IMG/VR virus record: IMGVR_UViG_3300020125_000179 | Coordinates: 1-41,709 of that record | Reading direction: 5' to 3' (one strand) | Source: a virus | DNA length: 41,709 nucleotides | Part shown: piece by piece, positions 31,613 through 39,000 of the stretch | Position numbering within the stretch: position 1 is the stretch's first letter | How the letters are laid out: the number at the start of each line of letters is the position of its first letter | The notes under the pieces: generated by a model | Databases searched by the model: none | Told to the model about the DNA's origin: nothing | Seen by the model: only the letters and a program-made list of their open reading frames with translations | Translations under genes and position numbers: made by a program

Positions 31613-33492
31613 CAGTCAGTCACCGAGAACTGGATGCCAGCAAGCGACGTGTACGAGTGAACGAACTGGTTGGCGTTCGCTGACGTCACGTTGACCAACC
31701 CGTCAGCACCAACGATGATGCGCGCCTGACCGTCGCCCCACCCGGACGCACCAGCGGTATTCACCGAGAAGATTTCGGGCCACAGCGGGCGGAACCCAAC
31801 CGGCAGAGTGAAGATCGTGCTCTCCGCGATCGGCGCGATGGCCCCAGCGTGCGTGACCAGCCCCCGCAGGTACACCTGATCCCCGACCTTGCGGAACCCG
31901 GCGGTGCGGTAACCCGACCCGAGGTTCGACCACGAGTTCATCAGGGTGGGAGCCGTCCACGCGGTGATCGCCGGGCTGACCGGGATGATCGCCGCACCGG
32001 TCACCGGGCCGACGTCCTCGACGTAGAACAAGCCACCACCGGTATACGCGACGGGGCCGGTCGGGCCGTGGTACCACATGTCGAAGACATGCGAGTTGCC
32101 GTCACCGACGTAGATGAACTCGCCGTCCAGCGCGTTGTAGCTCGTGTTCCCGATGATCTGACGATGGCGATCGGTGATGAGCACCCCATCCACCCGCAGC
32201 GAGAACCAGTGAGCCACGTTCGTCGGATAGGTCACCGCTCGGATGACCATGTAGACGCGATAGCGCCGCCCGGCGAGCGTCTGGTAGGTGATCTGACTGG
32301 TCAGTGCAACGTTGGTCGTCAGCGAGGCGCCGTCCCCGGTCAGGAACGTCCCGGTGGCAACGATGCCCCACGCCGAGAACCAGCGCAGGTCAGGCTCCGT
32401 GGGCGCGGCGTTGGCCCCACCGGTCGGGCCGACGTCTTCGACTCGCAACTGCGGGCCAGCCGAACCATTCGGCCCGTAGGCCAGCGTGCTGACCGTGCCA
32501 GCGTCGGCGTAGAGACGGATGCAGTACGTCTTGGCCACGGCCCCCGGAGCGACGATGGCGTCGATCATGTGGTGCGCGACGTAGCCCGCAGCGCCCAGCG
32601 TGAAGTCGGCAACGGCCACCTCAACACCCGCGGTCACGTCGTAGATCTGCGCCCACACGCCCGAGCCTGCGCTGCCTTGGACCTGGACTTGGGCAGAGAG
32701 CAGGTACTGCCGTCCGGCCGTTCCGGTGAAGGTCACGCGGCTGCCGGTGATCTCCGTCCACGCCTGACCGACACCGCTCTGGTTGGTCGTGACGAGGGCT
32801 CGGCCGATCAACCCCCACGCCGTGTACCAGCGCATGTCGCTGTTCAGCGTGGCGACAGCGTCATCGTCGTACCACAACTCGATCGACGGGCTGGTGGCGA
32901 TCGGATCGCTCGGCCCGATCCACACCTCGTCGGTACCGCCGCTGGCGCCGAACTGCTTGAACGTCAGCGCGGTGGTGTCGATCGTGATCGGCGCGTTCGT
33001 CGTGCACAGCCACGCCGTGTCGGCGTAGGTGTTGCCCTCGGTGACGACCACCGCGGCAGCCAACATCTCCGCCCCGGTGTCGGCATCGGGCGCCCTGGTC
33101 CACCCCCCGGCGTGAGCGATCCAGATGCCATTCGACAGGGCGTTGCTCTGCCCCACCAGCAGGATGCGATCACCGTCGACCGGCGTGACCCCGTCGATCG
33201 GGTTCAGCCCACCGAGCGCGACCAAGTTGGTCGTCGGCCCCCAGGTCAGCCGCGCGGGCAGCTTCCATGATCCGCCGCCGCCAGCACTGACCGTGTTGTC
33301 GACGTACCGCTTGGTCGCGGCCTCCAACGCCACCGTCGGATCCTTGGAGAGCATCGCTGTGTCCTGCACGTACAGGTCCCCGACGTTGACGTAGCCAGCA
33401 ACCCCCTGATCCATGTTCCCGACCAGGGTGACGTCCTTGTTGAACGTCACCGTGCCCTCGAAGGAGTTGTTGTTCGCGTGTCGCTTGGTCAT
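31612..33492 (-). CDS. tail fibre protein, 626 aa
   Basis: The N-terminal 75 residues ([20 protein letters not shown], then [16 protein letters not shown]) match the common phage fibre arrangement that attaches to the virion. A TGGLN-type domain follows (residues about 75-210), then two repeats of the RWxxAWG-to-EDVGP module and a C-terminal tip domain ([28 protein letters not shown]) shared with the next gene. Likely the main receptor-binding fibre. ATGA overlap with the collagen-like gene upstream. Confidence 0.8.
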   Translation of the reverse strand: MTKRHANNNSFEGTVTFNKDVTLVGNMDQGVAGYVNVGDLYVQDTAMLSKDPTVALEAATKRYVDNTVSAGGGGSWKLPARLTWGPTTNLVALGGLNPIDGVTPVDGDRILLVGQSNALSNGIWIAHAGGWTRAPDADTGAEMLAAAVVVTEGNTYADTAWLCTTNAPITIDTTALTFKQFGASGGTDEVWIGPSDPIATSPSIELWYDDDAVATLNSDMRWYTAWGLIGRALVTTNQSGVGQAWTEITGSRVTFTGTAGRQYLLSAQVQVQGSAGSGVWAQIYDVTAGVEVAVADFTLGAAGYVAHHMIDAIVAPGAVAKTYCIRLYADAGTVSTLAYGPNGSAGPQLRVEDVGPTGGANAAPTEPDLRWFSAWGIVATGTFLTGDGASLTTNVALTSQITYQTLAGRRYRVYMVIRAVTYPTNVAHWFSLRVDGVLITDRHRQIIGNTSYNALDGEFIYVGDGNSHVFDMWYHGPTGPVAYTGGGLFYVEDVGPVTGAAIIPVSPAITAWTAPTLMNSWSNLGSGYRTAGFRKVGDQVYLRGLVTHAGAIAPIAESTIFTLPVGFRPLWPEIFSVNTAGASGWGDGQARIIVGADGLVNVTSANANQFVHSYTSLAGIQFSVTD

Positions 33493-34352
33493 CCGACAAC
33501 CACGATCGCGTACTCACCAGCGGCGGAAGCGACGGAGAAACGCACCCTGATGTTGTTGACGTCGGGGCGTTCGACGTCGACACCCACAGAATCCCACGGC
33601 GTCGTCGAGCGGTACACCTCGACAGCCACGTCACGCGTATTGAACGCGTGGTTGACCAAGGTCGTTGTCGCCGCCGCGCTCGGCGCGATGAACTTGCGGA
33701 CCGTACCACCAGCGAGGCTCGACACGATCGGGCGCGCCGGGTCGGTGGAGTCAACGGTGACGTTGGTCCCGGCGACGACGGCCTGGACCACACCGGCCGG
33801 ACCGGTGGCGCCCGTCGCACCGGTGTCGCCCTTGACGCCCTGCGGACCCTGAGCACCCTGGATGCCCTGGACGCCCTGGGCCCCGGTGTCGCCCTTGACG
33901 CCCTGCGGACCCTGCGCCCCGGTGTCGCCCTTGTCGCCCTTGGGGCCAGCCGGACCGGGCACCGTCGAGTCGGCACCCGTCGGACCGGTCGGGCCGGTCG
34001 GACCGATCGGACCCTGCACACCCTGAGCTCCCTGCGGACCCGACGGGCCGGGCGGGCCGGTCGGACCCGGCGGTCCCTGGATCGGGCCGAGATCAACCCA
34101 GTCCGTGATCGAGTCGTTCGGGTCGGGACCGACGTACGACCAGATGTGGCCGGTGTCGTCGGTCTGATACATGTCCCCCTCATCGGGGTTGGCGATGTCG
34201 ACCAGGTCGCCCGACGTCGGCACCTCGCCCTTGATGATCATCCCGTTGCCGCCACCGCCGCCACCAGCGGCGATGCGCCGCCGGAGGTCGTAGATCGCTC
34301 GGCGTACGGCAGGGGCGAGCGTCGTCTCGTAGCCGTTGGCGACGTCAGTCAT
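33489..34352 (-). CDS. collagen-like fibre protein
   Basis: A 287-residue protein with a short helical N-terminus, a poly-Gly hinge, a small domain ([20 protein letters not shown]), then about 30 collagen-type Gly-X-Y triplets ([19 protein letters not shown] onward) and a beta-rich C-terminal trimerisation or tip domain. Collagen triplets make rigid trimeric shafts. With the two genes after it, it forms the fibre module, probably as shaft or adaptor. It overlaps the TerS gene by 8 bases; AGGAGG lies about 12 bases before the ATG. Confidence 0.8.
   Translation of the reverse strand: MTDVANGYETTLAPAVRRAIYDLRRRIAAGGGGGGNGMIIKGEVPTSGDLVDIANPDEGDMYQTDDTGHIWSYVGPDPNDSITDWVDLGPIQGPPGPTGPPGPSGPQGAQGVQGPIGPTGPTGPTGADSTVPGPAGPKGDKGDTGAQGPQGVKGDTGAQGVQGIQGAQGPQGVKGDTGATGATGPAGVVQAVVAGTNVTVDSTDPARPIVSSLAGGTVRKFIAPSAAATTTLVNHAFNTRDVAVEVYRSTTPWDSVGVDVERPDVNNIRVRFSVASAAGEYAIVVVG
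33820..33914 (-). repeat. 32-bp direct repeat in collagen-like shaft
   Basis: Positions 33820-33851 and 33883-33914 are identical over 32 bases, offset by 63 bases (21 codons), and a third partial copy begins near 33917. They encode [10 protein letters not shown]-type triplets. This fits expansion and contraction of the fibre shaft by recombination. Confidence 0.75.
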
Positions 34353-34785
34353 CGCTGCGGGTCACCTCCTGGCGAGCCTCCAGTTCGGACGCGGCGCGCT
34401 CAGCGATCATCGCATAGAGCTCGTCGTCGCTCAGCGACTTGGCCGCCTTGCCGTGGGTCACGGTCACGTCGACCGCCTGGGGCTTGATCGCACCGATGGC
34501 ATCGAGGTACGTCTTGGCAGCCTGGACCTGGCGGGGATCGGTGCGGTCCGTGGCGGTGGCCAGCAACTCGGTCATCACCGCCTGCGCCTTCTCCGGGCTA
34601 CCTACTGTGGAGCGGTAGACGCGCTCCCATTCAGCGAGGAACTCCGCGTCCTCGCGCCACTTGCTCAGCGTGCCCCGCGACGCGTCGATCGACTTGGCGA
34701 AGTCCCCGACGGTGGTGATCTCCCGCTCGGCCGTCGGGGTCGTCAGCCAGGCGATGTAGGCGCGCTTGCGCCAATCGAGTGCCAT
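34345..34785 (-). CDS. terS: putative terminase small subunit
   Basis: A 146-residue protein. The N-terminus has a helix-turn-helix of the type found in small terminases ([20 protein letters not shown]) right after a basic [10 protein letters not shown] helix; the middle is a long helical oligomerisation region, and the C-terminus is charged. It would recognise the packaging site and recruit TerL. It is the first gene of the virion arm, separated from terL by three fibre genes. ATG at 34785 has GGGAGG upstream; a GTG at 34830 would add 15 residues but would translate the hairpin at 34798-34815. Confidence 0.7.
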   Translation of the reverse strand: MALDWRKRAYIAWLTTPTAEREITTVGDFAKSIDASRGTLSKWREDAEFLAEWERVYRSTVGSPEKAQAVMTELLATATDRTDPRQVQAAKTYLDAIGAIKPQAVDVTVTHGKAAKSLSDDELYAMIAERAASELEARQEVTRSDD

Positions 34786-34797
34786 GACCTCCCATTC

Positions 34798-34815
34798 TTC
34801 CTCCTCAGGGAGGAA
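34798..34815 (-). promoter_or_regulatory. hairpin in the leader of the virion operon
   Basis: TTCCTCC (34798-34804) pairs with GGAGGAA (34809-34815). On the minus strand the 3' arm is a strong GGAGGAA Shine-Dalgarno-like sequence just before the TerS start, so the hairpin could hide ribosome-binding bases. It contains one copy of the repeated 12-mer. Confidence 0.5.
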
Positions 34816-34862
34816 CAGGGGGGTCCTCACTCTCCGTGGTCATAACTCACACGTTGGGGGGG

Positions 34863-34892
34863 TTGACTTACTGGGGTGGGTCGAGGTATGAT
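34863..34892 (+). promoter_or_regulatory. sigma-70-type promoter, probably leaderless
   Basis: TTGACT (34863-34868), an 18-base spacer and TATGAT (34887-34892): the best promoter in the window. Transcription would start about 34899-34900, right at the ATG of the ribbon-helix-helix gene, giving a leaderless mRNA. It drives the replication arm. No equally good promoter was found for the minus strand; TATGAC at about 34841-34846 (minus strand) is a weak -10 candidate. Confidence 0.7.
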
Positions 34893-34899
34893 TACACCC

Positions 34900-35079
34900 A
34901 TGAGAGCACCCACGACACCCAGGGATCCGACGGAAGTCTCCGTCCAGATCCAGTTCCGAACGCCCTTCTGGTACCGCGAGTTGCTGATCAAGATGGCCCG
35001 CGAGCACGAGATGAATCTCAGCCAGTTCGTCACCTACTTGATCGAGAAGCAGGTCCCGCCGGTCAAGGCCAAGCGATGA
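34900..35079 (+). CDS. ribbon-helix-helix transcriptional regulator, 59 aa
   Basis: A 59-residue protein with the Arc/MetJ-type pattern: a strand (VSVQIQFRTPFW), helix (YRELLIKMAREHEM), turn NLSQ and second helix (FVTYLIEKQV). Such dimers bind operators through the strand pair. As the first gene of the replication arm, beside the divergent control region, it is a good candidate repressor of its own promoter and/or the virion arm. ATG at 34900 is chosen because the promoter's start point coincides with it; the ATG at 34888 lies inside the -10 box. Confidence 0.7.
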   Translation: MRAPTTPRDPTEVSVQIQFRTPFWYRELLIKMAREHEMNLSQFVTYLIEKQVPPVKAKR

Positions 35080-35555
35080 GCCGCGCCGTCGTCGGCATCG
35101 ACCCGGGGATCACCGGAGCGATCGCCGTGCTGTGCGACGGCAGGCTGATCTCGGTCATCGACATGCCGGTCAACGACGGGCGCTGTGACGGGGGTGAGCT
35201 CACCGAGATCCTCGAAGCGATCGTCATCCACTACGAGACCTTCGTGTTCGTCGAGGACACCCAGCCGATGCCGAAGAACGGTTCGATCGCCTCGTTCAAG
35301 CTGGGCTTGAACACCGGCGTCGTGCTCGGGGTCGTCCAGGCCCTGTCACTCCCCCTGCGTAGGGTGAGGCCGTCGGAGTGGAAGCGAGGCCAAGGGCTGA
35401 TCGGCAAGACCAAGAACGCTTCGCGCGGCCTGGCCTCGGAGATCTACCCGACGTTCGCCAACCAGTTCCGACTGGTGAAGAACGACGGCCGTGCCGAGGC
35501 TGCGCTGATCGCCCGCCACGGGGTGTCCGTCCTGATCAAGGAGGCATTCGAGTGA
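35076..35555 (+). CDS. RuvC-like Holliday junction resolvase
   Basis: A 159-residue RNase H-fold nuclease. GIDPGITGA gives the first catalytic Asp9, FVFVED gives Glu60, and the C-terminal NDGRAEAALIARHG gives Asp137/Glu141, matching the RuvC acidic set. It probably resolves branched DNA before packaging. Coupled by ATGA to the regulator gene and by GTGA to the next gene. Confidence 0.85.
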   Translation: MSRAVVGIDPGITGAIAVLCDGRLISVIDMPVNDGRCDGGELTEILEAIVIHYETFVFVEDTQPMPKNGSIASFKLGLNTGVVLGVVQALSLPLRRVRPSEWKRGQGLIGKTKNASRGLASEIYPTFANQFRLVKNDGRAEAALIARHGVSVLIKEAFE

Positions 35556-35710
35556 CCGCCGAGATGTGGAAGCAGACCCTGAGGTTCTACGCCGAGCGCG
35601 GGAACCCGTCCGAGAAGTTGATGGCCAACATGCTCATGGATCTGAGCGCCCTGCCCTCGGCAGGACCGATCCTCGACGGTTGGGCATCCCGAGTACTGGA
35701 AGCAGCATGA
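35552..35710 (+). CDS. hypothetical protein, 52 aa
   Basis: GTG start overlapping the resolvase stop (GTGA). A 52-residue helical protein (EMWKQTLRFYAERGNPSEKL onward) with no cysteines and no membrane segment. Tight overlaps on both sides are the main evidence. Function unknown. Confidence 0.6.
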   Translation: MTAEMWKQTLRFYAERGNPSEKLMANMLMDLSALPSAGPILDGWASRVLEAA

Positions 35711-36174
35711 CCGACTCCAACCCCAACCACACCCACCAGTTCGTCTACGACCCCGACTGTCCGCCAGGCACGGTCTACGCGCTGAACGACAACATGATCC
35801 ACGGGCACACCCACGGCTATCCGACGGTCCCCGTCCAGGCGGCGACGGTCGACAAGATCATGAAGGAGCACCTCGCCAAGAAGATCAGCGAACAGCTGAT
35901 GCAGCCGTCACTGCTGACGAAGATGCTCGAAGATGCCAACGAGACGGTCCCGCCGCCCGACCTGCACACGCTCCTCGCTGACGCCGTGGCCCGCAACTAC
36001 CACGTCCACTGCGTCAACCGCCACGACTACAACGACCTGTGGATGGAGGGCTACGAGCGCGACCAGGTGATGTCGATCTACCAGCCGCTGGCCGACGCGG
36101 GCTACGAGAACTTCGTCGTCGAGTCGACCGTCACCGAGGGCCTGCAAGTGATCATCACGGTGGTCTCGCCGTGA
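35707..36174 (+). CDS. hypothetical protein, 155 aa
   Basis: A 155-residue protein with a His-rich N-terminus (NHTHQFVYDPDCPPG and HGHTHGY), which could bind a metal, a middle helical part and a C-terminal alpha/beta part (MSIYQPLADAGYENFVVEST). The family is not recognised. It lies between the resolvase and the RecB-like nuclease and shares overlaps with both neighbours, so a DNA-metabolism role is possible. Confidence 0.7.
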   Translation: MTDSNPNHTHQFVYDPDCPPGTVYALNDNMIHGHTHGYPTVPVQAATVDKIMKEHLAKKISEQLMQPSLLTKMLEDANETVPPPDLHTLLADAVARNYHVHCVNRHDYNDLWMEGYERDQVMSIYQPLADAGYENFVVESTVTEGLQVIITVVSP

Positions 36175-37418
36175 CCGCCTCGATCGACGTCAACCTGCTC
36201 GATGACGAGCACGAACAACGCAACGACTACCGCCGAGCCAACGGATCACCCCTGGTCAGCGACCCCAACGATCCCTCCAAGACGCTGCGCTACCGGCGCC
36301 CGTCGTCCTACGGCAAGCCGCTCGACGACGACAGCGCCCTGGTCGAGTGGCGGATCTGGAAGTCGATGATCGGCGTGGCCCGGTCGAAGGCTCTGGCCGC
36401 CAAGATCAACGCCTGCAAGGACGAGGACAAGGCCGAGAAGCGGGCCTTGCGCGACGAGGCCACGGACAAGGGCTCGGCCAACGAGGCGGCCGACATGGGC
36501 ACCGCCCTGCACGCCATGACCGCCCGGATCGAGGACACGACCGACGTCGACTTCGATCCCCCCGAGCAGTACGTCGCGGACCTGCGGGCCTACACCGAGA
36601 TGCTGCAGGACTACGGCCTGGTCTCCGAGTACACCGAGATCCACATGGTCAACGACGCCTACCGCGCCGCGGGCACGGCCGACCGCATCTACCGCACGAC
36701 TCGCGAGTTGTCATCACCCGACGGCCGGGTGTGGCCAGTCGGGACCCTGTTCCTGGCCGATTTGAAGACCGGAGCGAAGCTCGACTTCTCCCTGCCGGGC
36801 TACTGCGTGCAGTGCGCGATCTACGCCGACGGGGTGTTCTACGACGTCCACGCCGAGCGGCGCCTACCGACACCGGAGATCAACCCGTACTGGTGCATGA
36901 TCGTCCACCTCCCCGTCGGGGGACACCGCTGCGAACTGCTGTGGATCTCCGTCGAGCTCGGGCTGCGTGGCGCGCTGTTGGCCTACGACGTGAAGGAGTG
37001 GCAGAACGCGTGGAAGGCGGGCCGAGACGGCCACGATGCTGTTGTCGTGACCGTCCCGGCTCCCCCTGCGCTGGCCGCGGTACCCGACTTGAACACCAGC
37101 GAACCGGACCCCGAGTGGCAGCAGCACGACGCCGAGATGGACGCCGAGGAGATGATCCGCGGCATGGTCGAGTACATCCAGGTGCGCGTCCGCGGCTGCG
37201 GGGCGCACCCCCAGGCCCGTGCCAGACTGTCCCAGCAGTGGCCCACCGGGGTGCCCACGCCCAAGCAAGGGCTGAGCGAACCGGCCCACATCACCCAAGT
37301 ACTCGACCTGCTCGACGCCGTCGAGCGCGACTTCTCACTCCCGTTCGTCGGGGGCGATCCCAGGATCAAGGGCAAGCACTACAGCGATCTCCCGATCCCC
37401 AACACCCAGGTCTCATAA
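36171..37418 (+). CDS. PD-(D/E)XK nuclease (RecB/Cas4-like)
   Basis: A 415-residue nuclease. The motifs come in RecB-family order: His114 in GTALHAMTARIED, the GTADRIYR segment with Asp171, LADLKTG with Asp197 and Lys199 (the D-x-K core), and Q214xxxY218 in the YCVQCAIYA helix. No C-terminal Cys cluster for an iron-sulfur site is visible, unlike Cas4. It likely acts as an exonuclease for recombination or for host-DNA degradation, beside the ssDNA-binding protein. The C-terminal 60 residues are a separate helical part. GTG start in a GTGA overlap. Confidence 0.85.
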   Translation: MTASIDVNLLDDEHEQRNDYRRANGSPLVSDPNDPSKTLRYRRPSSYGKPLDDDSALVEWRIWKSMIGVARSKALAAKINACKDEDKAEKRALRDEATDKGSANEAADMGTALHAMTARIEDTTDVDFDPPEQYVADLRAYTEMLQDYGLVSEYTEIHMVNDAYRAAGTADRIYRTTRELSSPDGRVWPVGTLFLADLKTGAKLDFSLPGYCVQCAIYADGVFYDVHAERRLPTPEINPYWCMIVHLPVGGHRCELLWISVELGLRGALLAYDVKEWQNAWKAGRDGHDAVVVTVPAPPALAAVPDLNTSEPDPEWQQHDAEMDAEEMIRGMVEYIQVRVRGCGAHPQARARLSQQWPTGVPTPKQGLSEPAHITQVLDLLDAVERDFSLPFVGGDPRIKGKHYSDLPIPNTQVS

Positions 37419-37434
37419 CAAAGGAGCAACCACA

Positions 37435-37911
37435 GTGAGTGACAACGTTTCCGACTTCCTGTTCGGAGGAGGCGGCAAGGCCGCCAAGTTCGAGCAGATC
37501 GGTGACTTCACCGAAGGCACGATCACCGACGTGCGCATGGCCCAGCAGACGTCGATGGACGACAACCAGCCGCTGACGTGGAGCGATGGCTCCCCGCGGA
37601 TGCAGCTGGTGATCACCCTGCAGACGAAGGACCACGACGGCGAGAACGACGATGGGATGCGTCGGATCTACGCCAAGGGCGGCAACTTCGAGGTGGCCGA
37701 AGGCAGCGGCAAGTCCCTCAAGGACGCCATCGCTGACGCCGTGAAGCGGGCCGAGGCCCGGTCGATCGACGAGGGCGGCATCTTGAAGGTGGCCTACACC
37801 GGCAACGGCAAGCGGACGAACCGCGGCTACCAGGCGCCGAAGCTGTTCAAGGCGTCGTACAAGGCGCCGGTGGCCTCGGTGGCCACCTCCGAACTGTTCG
37901 ACGACGAGTAG
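37435..37911 (+). CDS. single-stranded-DNA-binding protein
   Basis: A 158-residue protein with a Gly-rich N-terminus (SDFLFGGGG), an OB-like beta core (IGDFTEGTITDVRMAQQ, MQLVITLQTK, ILKVAYTGNGK) and an acidic C-terminal tip ELFDDE of the kind that SSBs use to recruit partners. It lies between nuclease and HNH genes in the replication arm. GTG start with AAAGGAG 8 bases upstream. Phage SSBs of this type diverge widely, so the assignment rests on composition and place. Confidence 0.75.
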   Translation: MSDNVSDFLFGGGGKAAKFEQIGDFTEGTITDVRMAQQTSMDDNQPLTWSDGSPRMQLVITLQTKDHDGENDDGMRRIYAKGGNFEVAEGSGKSLKDAIADAVKRAEARSIDEGGILKVAYTGNGKRTNRGYQAPKLFKASYKAPVASVATSELFDDE

Positions 37912-37915
37912 TCCG

Positions 37916-38725
37916 ATGGTGGAGATTCGCAAGCTGCACGCCGAGTTCGTCGGCAGCGACGGATACGGCGTGCGGCTGCGAATCCCACAGCGACCGAAGC
38001 AGGTCGGGCCGCCACCACCCCGTCCGGGGTGGAAGTCCCGCCACCAACGCTTCGAGCGACGACTCAAGGACTTCCCACCGCCCACGCCGCAGGACACCCC
38101 GTGTGTCCTGTGGCAGGGCGCGGTGGACCACTACGGCTACGGCTCGATCAAGCAGTACTTCCCCGACGGCTCCCGGCGGACGGTGAAGGTCCACCGCTGG
38201 ATCATGGAGATGGCCGAGGGCAGGCTCCTCCATCCGGCGGAGACGATCCTCCACCTGTGCGACAACCCACCGTGCTTCCGTGTCTCACACCTGCGCATCG
38301 GCACGATCGCGGAGAACAACGCCGACGCCCGGGCCAAGGGCCGAGCCTCCAAGCCACCGATCAACCGGCTGTTCGGCACGGCCAACCCGAACACCAAGAT
38401 CAGCCCCGTCGAGCGGGTCAACGTGTTCTCCAAGTGGATGGCCGGGGCCTCGATGCACGCCCTGGCCGCCGAGTACGGAGTGTCCTCCCAGCGGATCCAC
38501 GCGATCTGCCGGATCTTCCGTGACGACCACCGGGCGTGGCAGGCGATCTTCCTCGACCTGATGGACGAGGGCCACGACCCCGAAGTGCTCTGCGCGAGGA
38601 TGAACGTCGATTCGAGATCGGCTCGCTGGGACCTGTTCCAGGCGGTCGACCTGCGCTCCGAAGCGGCGCTCGCGCCGCTTCCGGAGCATAACGCGGCTGT
38701 CAAGGCCCCCCTGCCGGAGGTGTAG
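37916..38725 (+). CDS. HNH endonuclease (HNH_3-like, homing type)
   Basis: A 269-residue protein. After a Pro-rich basic N-terminus comes the HNH core: VLWQGAVDHYGYGSIK, VHRWIMEMAEG (His93), LHLCDNPPCF (His113, Cys115, Cys120) and SHLRIGTIAENNAD (His125, Asn134). A C-terminal helix-turn-helix (MHALAAEYGVSSQRIHAICR) would read DNA, as in intron or free-standing homing endonucleases. It lies between SSB and prim-pol genes and is followed by its own terminator, like a mobile insertion. Confidence 0.85.
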   Translation: MVEIRKLHAEFVGSDGYGVRLRIPQRPKQVGPPPPRPGWKSRHQRFERRLKDFPPPTPQDTPCVLWQGAVDHYGYGSIKQYFPDGSRRTVKVHRWIMEMAEGRLLHPAETILHLCDNPPCFRVSHLRIGTIAENNADARAKGRASKPPINRLFGTANPNTKISPVERVNVFSKWMAGASMHALAAEYGVSSQRIHAICRIFRDDHRAWQAIFLDLMDEGHDPEVLCARMNVDSRSARWDLFQAVDLRSEAALAPLPEHNAAVKAPLPEV

Positions 38726-38733
38726 AAAGCAGA

Positions 38734-38774
38734 ACGGCCCGGGTGCCTAGCCCGAGCCGTCCCAATCCCTTTTT
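38734..38774 (+). terminator. rho-independent terminator
   Basis: ACGGCCCGGG (38734-38743) pairs with CCCGAGCCGT (38751-38760) with one C-A mismatch and a 7-base loop; TTTTT follows at 38770-38774. It lies between the HNH and the 68-aa genes. Confidence 0.65.
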
Positions 38775-38793
38775 CACGTAAAGGAAGTTCGAG

Positions 38794-39000
38794 ATGAACC
38801 ATAGCAAGCCGTCCGATCAGTGGACGTACCTGTCCGAGTGGAACGTGCTGCGACTGCACTTCCCCAACGGCAACGTCCGCTACGAGATCGACCTCGATCG
38901 CACCACCGAGATGGACTGGGTCGACCACCTGTCGACCAAGGGGTGGATGACCCCGGCCCTGATGGCCGACCTGCAGCGCAACCTCGACGAGCACCAGTGA
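38794..39000 (+). CDS. hypothetical protein, 68 aa
   Basis: A 68-residue, acidic protein (WTYLSEWNVLRLHFPNGNVR, ending in a helix). AAAGGAAG lies upstream of the ATG. Its stop overlaps the GTG start of the prim-pol/helicase gene, so it is probably a small partner made in step with it. No family recognised. Confidence 0.7.
   Translation: MNHSKPSDQWTYLSEWNVLRLHFPNGNVRYEIDLDRTTEMDWVDHLSTKGWMTPALMADLQRNLDEHQ

Noticed and set aside
28736-31660. A very long + strand open frame (about 970 codons) across terL and the fibre genes
   Set aside because: It is antisense to genes with clear motifs (terminase, fibre) and its translation is Arg/His/Pro/Val-rich with no coherent domains, a common effect of high GC.
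33820-33950. Repeat array resembling a CRISPR or minisatellite
   Set aside because: The repeats encode Gly-X-Y triplets in frame and have no constant spacer structure; they are a collagen-like shaft.
34786-34862. A strong minus-strand promoter for the virion arm
   Set aside because: Only a weak TATGAC -10 candidate was found, with no matching -35 box; a phage-modified or activator-dependent promoter remains possible.
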